Shown here: positions 51,735-59,266 of the stretch, piece by piece
How positions within the stretch are numbered: position 1 is the first letter of the stretch
How the letters are laid out: each line of letters starts with the position of its first letter
From: JACVRW01 sp963811055
Lineage (GTDB): Bacteria; Actinomycetota; Thermoleophilia; Solirubrobacterales; Thermoleophilaceae
Reading direction: 5' to 3'
DNA length: 64,000 nucleotides
NCBI GenBank assembly: GCA_963811055.1
Contig: CAWEPQ010000010.1
Location: 62,001 to 126,000, forward strand
Position numbers and translations under genes: made by a program
Notes under the pieces: model-generated
Seen by the model: the letters and a program-made list of their open reading frames with translations, nothing else
Databases searched by the model: none
What the model was told of the DNA's origin: nothing

Positions 51735-54139
51735 TAGCGCCGGCAGGCGCTCACGACCAGCTCGGCGCGGCGCGCTGACAGATGAGCGGAGAGCACCGCT
51801 GCTTTGCGGTCGAAGCTCCAGGCACTCGCCGGAAGACGCCGTCCGTCCAGTGCCACGGAGCAGGGCACGAAGGGCGCGTGCAGTGTCCGGAGCGACGCCT
51901 GGAGCGCCCAGCTAACCCGGCGCTCGGAGCGGATCGAGAGCTCCCAGCGCCCGCGCCGCTCGTCGGACCTGAGCTCACCGCCGTGCTCGAGCCGTGCGGA
52001 TGAGCGCCCGCGCGGGAATGCGAGCAGCACGCGCTCGCCGGCGCGCTCGGCGAGCGACACGGCGGGCGCGGAGTCCCCGTACGAGGCCAGCGTGTCCACG
52101 TCCGCCGGCAGCAGGCTCAGCAGCGTGCCGGCGCGGGCCAGCAGCGGCAGCTCGTCCAGCGGCGCCGGGACGGTCACGGTGCGCCCGCCCGAGAGCATCC
52201 GCGCGCCGTGGAGCTCGAGGCCGCCGTCGCTCTGGCGGTAGCCGGCGGAGCGCCACAGGTCCACCCACTCGCCGCGCGGCAGGTACAGCGAGCGCTCGCG
52301 CGCCCCCGGGTCGAGCACCGGCGCCGCAAGCAGGTCGGGGCCGAAGAGGAAGGCGTCCTCCACCGCGGTCGCGCTCGCGTCGCCGGGGTAGGCAAGCGCG
52401 AGGTGGCGCATGATCGGCAGCCCGCTCCGGCGGTACTCGGCGTCGGCCGCCGCCAGGTACGGGTAGAGCTGGGTGCGCAGCTTGGCCCAGCGCCGCCAGT
52501 GCGGCAGCACCTCTTCGTCCCAGATCTGCGCGCGCGGCTGCGCGGGGATGTTGATCCCGTTGGCCTGCGTGCGCATCACGCCGGACACGGCGCCAACCTC
52601 GATCCAGCGCACCAGCAGCTCCGGGTCCAGCCGGTTGCCGAAGAGGGCGAAGAAGCCGCCGATGTCGGAGCCCCAGGTGCTCACCCCCGAGAGTCCCATC
52701 GTGAGCCCGTTGGTCACGACCGAGCGCAGGCCGTCGAAGCCGTAGCCCACGGTGGGGTCGCCGCCCCACACGATCGGCGAGCAGCGGGCGCTGCCGGTCC
52801 AGCCCGAGCGGACGAAGCGCGCGAGCCCGCGCGGCGCGCCGGCCACCCCGTCGAAGGCGCCGCAGTGGTACTGGCGCGGATAGGCATTGTGCAGGGTGGA
52901 GCCGGTGGTGCCGTCGGACGCGCGCGCGTCGAGGGGGGTGTACTCGCCGAAGTCCTCCATCCAGCCGTCGTGCCCGTCGGCCACCGCCGCGCGCAGAAGC
53001 TGCCCGTAGAGGTCGCGGCCGGCCCGGGCCGTGAAGTCGAACTGCGAGACGTCGAAGCTCGTGAGGGTGCTGTAGCGGTACACGTACGGCTGGCCCTCCG
53101 GGTTCTTCACGAGCGCGCCGCCGGCTGCCGCTTCGCCGAAGCGCGGATGGGTCGTGCAGATCATCGGGTTGAAGTAGGTGGTCACGGCCAGCCCGGCGTT
53201 GTGGAAGCTCGCCACCCGCGCGCGCTCGGCCTCCTCACGCCCGGTCTGGTCGGCGCAGGGCAGGTAGTGCGTGTAGGTCTGCGCCACCGACAGCGGCGCA
53301 TCGCGCTCGAGCAGACGCGCCAGCACCGCGGGCTGGTCGCTGCCGCTGGGCTGGTACCAGGGGCCGAAGAAGAACGGCTCGGACACCGCGGGCTGGCGGC
53401 CCACACGCTGGGTGAAGCGGCGCAGCACGTCGGCCGGGCGCGGTCCGGCAAACACGCGGAGGTTGAGGTGGGCCGCCTCCACCTCCACGCTCCAGACGCC
53501 GCTCCCGCCCTGGTCCAGACGGAAGTAGCTCGTCTCGGGGTCGTCCACCAGAACGCCGTAGCCGGCCGTGGACAGCAGCCACGGCACGGGGTAGTAGGTG
53601 GCGTCGGGTCGTGGGTGATAGCCCCACGGGGGAACGAACGCCGGGATGATCGCGCGGTCGTCCTCCTCGTAGGGGCCCTCGGCCACGTAGCTCTCCACCT
53701 CGCCGCCGCGCTGGTCCACCCTGTTCGAGCGCTCGCCGAATCCCAGGTAGCGCTCCCCCGGGCGGGCGCGGAACCCGATGCTCGTGGCCTCCACGGCCGC
53801 CGGCGCGCCGGAGCCGGTCACGCTGATGCTCATGGCCGTCACGCCGGCGCCCTCCGGCGCCACGCGCACCACGAGGCGCCGTCCCGCGGGGTCGTCGGTG
53901 GCGAAGGCGCTCGTCCAGGCGTCGCGGTGACGGCGGCTATAGAGCACGCGCGTGGCGTGGAAGTGGCCGTCTGCCGTGCGGAAGCCGAGCGAGCCGGGCA
54001 CCTGCGTGAGCACCGGCCGGCCGCCGGGACCGGCGCCGAGCGAGCCGGGCCCCGCCGTGGCCGCGGCGGCCGGCGGCGCCAGCGCCAGCACCGCCAGAAC
54101 GGCGAGTGCGCGGAGCGGGGTCTGCACGCAGCGGACCAT
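51734..54139 (-). CDS. Secreted glycoside hydrolase family 31 enzyme
   Basis: An 801-residue exported retaining alpha-glycosidase. Signal peptide MVRCVQTPLRALAVLAVLALAPPAAAA. The N-terminal domain has YLGFGERSNRVDQRG; the barrel has the nucleophile Asp396 in GWMEDFGEYTP, the likely acid/base Asp461 in IVWGGDPTVGYG, and the conserved WGSDIGGFFALFG. The beta domain follows (APVLDPGARERSLYLPRGEWVDLW). WMxDFGEYxP occurs in alpha-glucosidases and sulfoquinovosidases, so the exact sugar is open. It may trim an alpha-linked surface or plant glycan. Confidence 0.9.
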   Translation of the reverse strand: MVRCVQTPLRALAVLAVLALAPPAAAATAGPGSLGAGPGGRPVLTQVPGSLGFRTADGHFHATRVLYSRRHRDAWTSAFATDDPAGRRLVVRVAPEGAGVTAMSISVTGSGAPAAVEATSIGFRARPGERYLGFGERSNRVDQRGGEVESYVAEGPYEEDDRAIIPAFVPPWGYHPRPDATYYPVPWLLSTAGYGVLVDDPETSYFRLDQGGSGVWSVEVEAAHLNLRVFAGPRPADVLRRFTQRVGRQPAVSEPFFFGPWYQPSGSDQPAVLARLLERDAPLSVAQTYTHYLPCADQTGREEAERARVASFHNAGLAVTTYFNPMICTTHPRFGEAAAGGALVKNPEGQPYVYRYSTLTSFDVSQFDFTARAGRDLYGQLLRAAVADGHDGWMEDFGEYTPLDARASDGTTGSTLHNAYPRQYHCGAFDGVAGAPRGLARFVRSGWTGSARCSPIVWGGDPTVGYGFDGLRSVVTNGLTMGLSGVSTWGSDIGGFFALFGNRLDPELLVRWIEVGAVSGVMRTQANGINIPAQPRAQIWDEEVLPHWRRWAKLRTQLYPYLAAADAEYRRSGLPIMRHLALAYPGDASATAVEDAFLFGPDLLAAPVLDPGARERSLYLPRGEWVDLWRSAGYRQSDGGLELHGARMLSGGRTVTVPAPLDELPLLARAGTLLSLLPADVDTLASYGDSAPAVSLAERAGERVLLAFPRGRSSARLEHGGELRSDERRGRWELSIRSERRVSWALQASLRTLHAPFVPCSVALDGRRLPASAWSFDRKAAVLSAHLSARRAELVVSACRR

Positions 54140-54177
54140 ATCCCCGCGCGAGCGGCCGTCGCGCAGGTCGGAGCGTG

Positions 54178-54822
54178 TCAGGCGGGCGGGCGGCCCTCCA
54201 CCCAGCGCCCCTCGCCGCCCTCGATCTCCTTCTTCCAGATCGGCGCCTCGGCCTTCACCCGGTCGATGATCTCGCGCGCCCCCGCGAACGCCTCGCCGCG
54301 GTGCGGCGCCGACACGGCCACTGCGACGCTCGGCTCGGACAGAGGCACGTGGCCCACCCGGTGCTCCACCGCCGCGGCGCAGAGCCCGTGGCGCTCGACC
54401 GCCGCGCGCGCGATCTCCGCCATCCGCTCCTCGGCCATCTCCGCGTAGGCCTCGTACTCCAGCCGCTCCACCTCGCGCGTGACGCCCTGGAAGGTCACGA
54501 CCGCTCCCGCGCGCGGGTCGCGGACGCGGGCCGCCACCGCGTCGAGCGAGAGCGGCTCTCCCGTCACGCGGACCCACGGTGCCGCCGAGGTCTCGCCGCC
54601 GCTCACCGGGGGAATCAGCGCCAGCTCGTCGCCGGGTGCGAGCGTGCGCTCGGCGTCGGCGTACTCGCGGTTCACGGCCATCACCAGCGGCAGGCCCTCG
54701 GCCAAGCCGTGCAGCTCGGCCAGCGCGTCGGCCACGCTGGCGCCGTCCGGGAGCTCGAGCACCACCGCCGCGGCCCCGGCGCGCTCGCGCAGCATCGCGA
54801 ACAGGCGAACGGTCACCTCCAT
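54178..54822 (-). CDS. moaX: MoaD-MoaE fusion, molybdopterin synthase (MoaX-like)
   Basis: A 214-residue fusion of both subunits of molybdopterin synthase, which adds two sulfurs to precursor Z. Residues 1-76 are MoaD (MEVTVRLFAMLRERAG ... ELALIPPVSGG) with the Gly-Gly that normally is the free C-terminus at 75-76. Residues 84-214 are MoaE, with GAVVTFQGVTR, VGHVPLSEPSVAVAVSAPHR and the catalytic PIWKKE. A similar mycobacterial fusion (MoaX) is cut after the Gly-Gly. The start ATG 54822 lies 7 nt after TAGCAT. No other molybdenum-cofactor gene is nearby. Confidence 0.9.
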   Translation of the reverse strand: MEVTVRLFAMLRERAGAAAVVLELPDGASVADALAELHGLAEGLPLVMAVNREYADAERTLAPGDELALIPPVSGGETSAAPWVRVTGEPLSLDAVAARVRDPRAGAVVTFQGVTREVERLEYEAYAEMAEERMAEIARAAVERHGLCAAAVEHRVGHVPLSEPSVAVAVSAPHRGEAFAGAREIIDRVKAEAPIWKKEIEGGEGRWVEGRPPA

Positions 54823-54829
54823 GAGGCGG

Positions 54830-54835
54830 ATGCTA
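54830..54835 (-). promoter_or_regulatory. Putative -10 box TAGCAT, leaderless start
   Basis: TAGCAT on the minus strand with exactly 7 nt to the ATG at 54822; it sets the start of the MoaD-MoaE fusion. Confidence 0.5.
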
Positions 54836-54847
54836 CGCCCGAGCGGC

Positions 54848-55717
54848 CTAGGGCTCGTAGCCCGGCGACTCGTACCCGAGGCCCACTTCCGTGGGCAGCA
54901 CGAAGTCCCGCGTCGCGTTCGCCGGCCAGCGCTGCACGTCACCCCACCATCGCGAGTCCGTGGACGGACTGGGCACAGTGGCCGCGTTCCAGGGCCGGTT
55001 CCCCGGGTCGCAGAACACGTTCGTGAGATCGGTCATGGGCTGAGCGAAGAGCGGCGTCTGGAACACCGCGAAGCAGGACTGGGCGTTAGGGGCAAGCTTC
55101 AGGTTCGTGTTGCGGATCACGACCCGGCTGGCGATGTTGCGCGGATTCGAGAAGGCCGCCGAGTCGGGGACGATCCCCTGGTACACGGTCCTGCCCGTGA
55201 ACCGGTCGATCCTCAGCACGGACGGTCCCTGCCAGAGCTGGAGAAGATCCGGATGCTCCTCCGGCCAATTGCCGTCGGCGGGCTGGACCTTCGCGTGGAC
55301 CTCGCTCACCAGCACGTTCTCCACCTGAGCGACGGTGCCGGCGTAGCGCGTGGAAAGCCAGAGCCCGTTGGTCAGCCCCGTACCGCCCAGCTTGACGCCC
55401 TCCACGTGGGCGGTGTCGGTGTAGTTGGTGAGGTAGATCCCCGGCTCCTCCGGCTTGCCGTTCGGCAGCCCGGGGAACCTCACCTCGCCACCTATCAACG
55501 TGATGTTGCGACAGCCGTTGACCTTCACGGTGTCGGTCACGGGCACCGGGGGCATCCGCACCTCGCAGTCCCAGTTCCCGGGGAGGTTGTGCTCGACCCC
55601 GGTGGGCGGCACGTTGATGATGAACGGGTTCTCGAGCGCCGGGGGCGCCCAGGCCAGCTTGCAGCCGGTGGACCCCGCCGTCAGCGCCACCAGGGCGCAA
55701 AGGAGCAGGCGTCTCAC
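54848..55717 (-). CDS. Exported beta-helix-like hypothetical protein
   Basis: A 289-residue protein with an N-terminal signal (MRRLLLCALVALTAGSTGC), perhaps a weak lipobox ending at Cys19. The mature part has short beta-strand repeats like a right-handed beta-helix: CRNITLIGGEVRFPG, VEGVKLGGTGLTNGLWLS, QVENVLVSEVHAKV, SVLRIDRFTGRTVYQG and RVVIRNTNLKLAP. Such proteins bind or cleave polysaccharides, but I see no lyase signature. GTG 55717 is taken as start because the signal peptide then begins correctly. Confidence 0.6.
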   Translation of the reverse strand: MRRLLLCALVALTAGSTGCKLAWAPPALENPFIINVPPTGVEHNLPGNWDCEVRMPPVPVTDTVKVNGCRNITLIGGEVRFPGLPNGKPEEPGIYLTNYTDTAHVEGVKLGGTGLTNGLWLSTRYAGTVAQVENVLVSEVHAKVQPADGNWPEEHPDLLQLWQGPSVLRIDRFTGRTVYQGIVPDSAAFSNPRNIASRVVIRNTNLKLAPNAQSCFAVFQTPLFAQPMTDLTNVFCDPGNRPWNAATVPSPSTDSRWWGDVQRWPANATRDFVLPTEVGLGYESPGYEP

Positions 55718-55875
55718 GCCCCGGCCTCTGCGGGGTTGCGGCGGGAGCGGCCGCTGGGGGCGATGTCTGGCTGGGGCATCTACGGGGCGTCGGGAGGGGC
55801 GCCGCCCATCCAACAACGGCTGGGAGGGTCGGGTTCTTCCGCGGCGGTACCACCGGAAACTTAGGCGTCGCGACG

Positions 55876-55881
55876 TATCCT
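55876..55881 (+). promoter_or_regulatory. Putative -10 box TATCCT, leaderless start
   Basis: TATCCT with 10 nt to the GTG at 55892. Confidence 0.4.
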
Positions 55882-55891
55882 TGGTGCACAC

Positions 55892-57511
55892 GTGGCCACG
55901 ACCCCCGACCACAAGCCCACGATCGCCCCGATCGTCGGACCCGACGACCCGCGCCGCTTCACCGACTCGGGCATCGAGATCAAGAACACCTACACCGAGG
56001 CGGACGTGGGCCCGGACCTCGAGGAACGGCTGGGCGCGCCCGGCGAGTACCCCTACACGCGCGGCGTGCACCCGGACATGTACCGCGGCCGCAAATGGAC
56101 GATGCGCCAGTACGCGGGCTACGCCAGCGCGAAGGAGACCAACGAGCGCTTCCACTACCTGATCCAGCACGGCTCCACCGGCCTCTCGATGGCGTTCGAC
56201 CTGCCCACCCAGCTCGGCCGCGACTCGGACGACCCGCTCTGCGAGGGCGAGGTGGGCCGCACCGGCGTGGCCATCGACTCGATCGACGACATGCGCCGCG
56301 TGTTCGACGGCATCCCGCTCGACCAGGTATCCACCTCGATGACGATCAACGCGCCGGCGGCGGTGCTGCTGCTGCTCTACGAGCTGGTCGGCGAGGAGCA
56401 GGGCGTGCCCTCCGAGGCACTGACCGGCACCACGCAGAACGACATCCTCAAGGAGTACATCGCCCGCGGGAACTTCATCTACCCGCCCGTCCCGGCCATG
56501 CGCCTGACCACGGACCTGTTCGCCTACTGCCACGAGCGCGTTCCGAAGTGGAACACCATCTCCATCTCGGGCTACCACATGCGCGAGAAGGGCTGCTCGG
56601 CGGTCCAGGAGGTGGGCTTCACCCTCGCCAACGCGATCGCCTACGTGCAGGCGGCCATCGACGCCGGGCTCGAGGTGGACGAGTTCGGCCCGCGGCTGGC
56701 CTTCTTCTTCAACGGGCACAACCACGTGTTCCAGGAGGTGGCCAAGTTCCGCGCGGCCCGGCGGATGTGGGCCCGCATCATGCGCGAGCGCTTCGGCGCG
56801 CGCGACGAGCGCTCGCTCAAGATCCGCTTCCACACGCAGACGGGCGGCGTGACGCTGGCGGCTCAGCAGCCCGAGAACAACATCGTGCGGGTGGCGCTGC
56901 AGGGCTTCGCCGCCGTGTGCGGCGGCACGCAGTCGCTGCACACCAACGGCTTCGACGAGGCGCTGGCGCTGCCCACCGAGCGCGCCGCCCGGATCGCCCT
57001 GCGCACCCAGCAGATCCTCGCCCACGAGTCCGGCGCCGCCGACACGGCGGACCCGTTCGCCGGCTCATACTTCATCGAGGCGCTCACCGACGAGATCGAG
57101 GCCGGCGCCCAGGCGCTGATCGACAAGGTCGAGGAGCTGGGCGGCTCGGTGGAGTGCATCCCCTTCATCCGCGCGGAGGTGGAGGAGTCCGCCTGGGGCT
57201 ACGAGGAGCGCTACAAGCAGAAGCAGGACATCGTGGTCGGCGTGAACGAGTACGTGACCGACCAGATCGACGAGGTGGAGATCCTGCGCGTGGACCCGGA
57301 CGCCGAGCGCCACCAGGTGGAGCGGTTGAAGGCGTTCAAGGAGGACCGCGACCAGGAGCTCGTTCGCACGCGCCTGGACGAGCTGCGAGCCGCCGCCAAG
57401 GGCAGCGAGAACCTGCTGCCGCCCATGCGCGCCGCGCTGAGCGACCACTGCACGCTCGGAGAGGTCTCCGGGGTGCTGCGCGATGAGTTCGGCGAGTACT
57501 CGGAGGCCTGA
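55892..57511 (+). CDS. Methylmalonyl-CoA mutase-type acyl-CoA mutase, catalytic subunit
   Basis: A 539-residue TIM-barrel subunit of a B12-dependent acyl-CoA mutase that interconverts succinyl-CoA and methylmalonyl-CoA in the closest family. Motifs: EYPYTRGVHPDMYRGRKWTMRQYAGY, LSMAFDLPTQLGRDSDDP, GTTQNDILKEYIARGNFIYPP, NTISISGYHMREKG, GGTQSLHTNGFDEALALPT and ESGAADTADPFAGSYF. The cobalamin domain is absent, as in the two-subunit type, so a separate B12 subunit must exist elsewhere. The Tyr of RQYAG and the Arg of KEYIAR match the methylmalonyl-CoA pattern. The propionyl-CoA carboxylase subunit at 60751 fits the same pathway. Confidence 0.9.
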   Translation: MATTPDHKPTIAPIVGPDDPRRFTDSGIEIKNTYTEADVGPDLEERLGAPGEYPYTRGVHPDMYRGRKWTMRQYAGYASAKETNERFHYLIQHGSTGLSMAFDLPTQLGRDSDDPLCEGEVGRTGVAIDSIDDMRRVFDGIPLDQVSTSMTINAPAAVLLLLYELVGEEQGVPSEALTGTTQNDILKEYIARGNFIYPPVPAMRLTTDLFAYCHERVPKWNTISISGYHMREKGCSAVQEVGFTLANAIAYVQAAIDAGLEVDEFGPRLAFFFNGHNHVFQEVAKFRAARRMWARIMRERFGARDERSLKIRFHTQTGGVTLAAQQPENNIVRVALQGFAAVCGGTQSLHTNGFDEALALPTERAARIALRTQQILAHESGAADTADPFAGSYFIEALTDEIEAGAQALIDKVEELGGSVECIPFIRAEVEESAWGYEERYKQKQDIVVGVNEYVTDQIDEVEILRVDPDAERHQVERLKAFKEDRDQELVRTRLDELRAAAKGSENLLPPMRAALSDHCTLGEVSGVLRDEFGEYSEA

Positions 57512-57515
57512 CGCG

Positions 57516-57881
57516 ATGCGACTGATCGCCTTGCCGATCGCCGTTCTGATGGTGCTCGCCATGGCGGCGCCCGCGGACGCCCGGCAGCGCTCCTTCCACA
57601 CCCCCTCTGGCAACATCTCGTGCCTCTACCGGTCGGGCGGGCCGTTCCTGCGCTGCGACGTGCACAGCCTCAACGACACCGCCTTCACGCTGGATCGCCG
57701 CCACCGCGGCAAGCGCGTGCACGTCACGGACGCCGTGCCCGCCGGCAAGGTCCTGGCGTACGGCGCCACCGTGAAGCTCGGGCCGTTCCGCTGCCGCTCG
57801 CGCAGCACCGGCCTCACCTGCCGCAGCAAGCCGAGCGGCCACGGCTTCAAGCTCGCTCGCGAGCGGCAGTACACGTTCTGA
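57516..57881 (+). CDS. Small exported DUF6636-type protein
   Basis: A 121-residue exported protein: signal peptide MRLIALPIAVLMVLAMAAPADA, then SFHTPSGNISCLY, FLRCDVHS, GPFRCRSRSTGLTCRSKPSGHGFKLARER. The TPSGNIxC start, the four Cys and the terminal GHGF-x-L-x-RE match DUF6636. Function unknown. It begins 4 nt after the mutase stop and may be cotranscribed with it. Confidence 0.7.
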   Translation: MRLIALPIAVLMVLAMAAPADARQRSFHTPSGNISCLYRSGGPFLRCDVHSLNDTAFTLDRRHRGKRVHVTDAVPAGKVLAYGATVKLGPFRCRSRSTGLTCRSKPSGHGFKLARERQYTF

Positions 57882-57907
57882 GCGGCGCGCCCATCCGGGC
57901 GATTTCG

Positions 57908-57913
57908 TAGGTT
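57908..57913 (+). promoter_or_regulatory. Putative -10 box TAGGTT inside a GGGCGA/TCGCCC dyad
   Basis: TAGGTT with exactly 7 nt to the GTG at 57921. The box lies between GGGCGA (57897-57902) and TCGCCC (57915-57920), a perfect 6-bp inverted repeat that abuts the start codon. Confidence 0.45.
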
Positions 57914-57920
57914 TTCGCCC

Positions 57921-58319
57921 GTGACGCGGTACGAGTGGCTGCTCCTGCTGCATCTGATCGGCGCGTTCGCCTCGATGGGCTCGGTCGTCGTGTTCTCCGT
58001 GCTCATGGCCAGCGGCGCGCGTGTGGCGGTCCCGCAGCTCACCTTCCTGGGCCGCCGGCTCTGGGACGTGGGCGGTCTGCTCACGCTGGTGTTCGGCGTC
58101 TGGCTGGCGCTCGACGTGGACGGCTACGGGATCTTCGACGGCTGGATCCTCAGCGCTCTCCTGCTCTGGCTGGTGGCGGGCGGCGCCGGCATCCGGCTTG
58201 GCATGGCGTTCGACGAGGGCGACGAGCCTCCGGCGGGAAGCGTGCTCCCGCTCTACGCGATCATGGCCGTGGCCGTCACCGCCCTGCTCGTCGTGATGAT
58301 CTACAAGCCCGGCGCATGA
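57921..58319 (+). CDS. Four-helix integral membrane protein, DUF2269-like
   Basis: A 132-residue membrane protein with four helices: WLLLLHLIGAFASMGSVVVFSVL, LWDVGGLLTLVFGVWLAL, ILSALLLWLVAGGAGIRLGM and a last one ending VVMIYKPGA. The opening LHLIGAF with its His is typical of DUF2269-like proteins. It forms an operon with the next gene, overlapping by 4 nt (ATGA). Function unknown. Confidence 0.6.
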   Translation: MTRYEWLLLLHLIGAFASMGSVVVFSVLMASGARVAVPQLTFLGRRLWDVGGLLTLVFGVWLALDVDGYGIFDGWILSALLLWLVAGGAGIRLGMAFDEGDEPPAGSVLPLYAIMAVAVTALLVVMIYKPGA

Positions 58320-58771
58320 GCTACGCGAGCGTCCGTCCCGACAGCTGGAACCTCCCCCTTCTGCTGCACGTGCTCGGGGCGATGGTGTTCGTCAGCCTGC
58401 TGGCCGTGATCGCGGTGATCTTCGTGGCGGCGCTACGCAGCGACGACCGGGCGCCCGCATTGAGGCTGGCCTTCCGCACGCTCCTCATCGGCGCCATCCC
58501 GTCCTACGTCCTCATGCGCGGGGCGGCGGAGTGGGTGGCCTCCGAGGAGAACGTGGATGAGGACGCCGCGTGGATCGGCATCGGCTACATCGTCACGGAC
58601 CTGGGGCTGCTGCTTCTGATCATCGTCACGGTGCTCGCCGGGCTGGCCAAGCGCCGTGTCGGGCGCGGCACGGAGCCGGGACGGCTGGTGCGCCCCGCCA
58701 CGGCGATCACGCTCTTTCTGATCGTCGCCTATGCGGTGGCGCTATGGGCGATGACAGCCAAACCCGTTTGA
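58316..58771 (+). CDS. Four-helix integral membrane protein, partner of the upstream gene
   Basis: A 151-residue membrane protein with four helices, LLLHVLGAMVFVSLLAVIAV being the first; the LLHVLGAM pattern resembles the upstream protein's LLHLIGAF, so the two may be distant paralogues working as a pair. The loop ASEENVDEDAAW is acidic. ATG 58316 lies inside the upstream stop. Function unknown. Confidence 0.6.
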   Translation: MSYASVRPDSWNLPLLLHVLGAMVFVSLLAVIAVIFVAALRSDDRAPALRLAFRTLLIGAIPSYVLMRGAAEWVASEENVDEDAAWIGIGYIVTDLGLLLLIIVTVLAGLAKRRVGRGTEPGRLVRPATAITLFLIVAYAVALWAMTAKPV

Positions 58772-58852
58772 GCCCTGCTCTTCGCGACAAGTGATTGCGC
58801 GTACAAGGAAATATGGGCAGGACTCGGTCTGGGGCGCTCGAAACCTGGTGAG

Positions 58853-59266
58853 ATGCGTACGGTCGAGGTGTCACGAACGCTCGTGAAGTCCCCACCGGAG
58901 CTCTGGACGGAGCTCTCCGGAGAGCGCCTGAGTGAGGCGGTCGGGGGGGCTTCCCTAAAGGTGGCCGAGGAAGAACGGCGGATCGAGTGGGAGGTTGACG
59001 GGGCGCGCGGCGCCGCCGTGCTCGAGCCCGCCGGGTGGGGAACCAAGGTCACGCTCACGGCCCACATCGAGGAGGAGGTCAAGGCGCTGGAGCCCGACGT
59101 TGCGCGGCTCGGCCTCTGGGCTCGCCTCCGCGGCACGCGAACGGTCGAGCCGCCGCCCGCTCCGGAGCCGGAGACGAAGGTGCGGCCGGACGAGCTCGAG
59201 GACACCCTCGCCCAGCTGCTCGACGACCTCGGCTCTGCCCACCGACGGCCGTTCCAGATCACCTGA
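58853..59266 (+). CDS. SRPBCC-fold hypothetical protein
   Basis: A 137-residue cytoplasmic protein: MRTVEVSRTLVKSPPELWTELSGERLSEAV, a following RRIEWEVDG and AVLEPAGWGTKVTLTAHIE give the beta-strand pattern of an SRPBCC (START-like) ligand-binding fold. The C-terminus is charged (RPDELEDTLAQLLDDLG). Ligand unknown. Its stop codon overlaps the start of the sulfatase-like gene (CTGA), so the two are coupled. Confidence 0.55.
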   Translation: MRTVEVSRTLVKSPPELWTELSGERLSEAVGGASLKVAEEERRIEWEVDGARGAAVLEPAGWGTKVTLTAHIEEEVKALEPDVARLGLWARLRGTRTVEPPPAPEPETKVRPDELEDTLAQLLDDLGSAHRRPFQIT

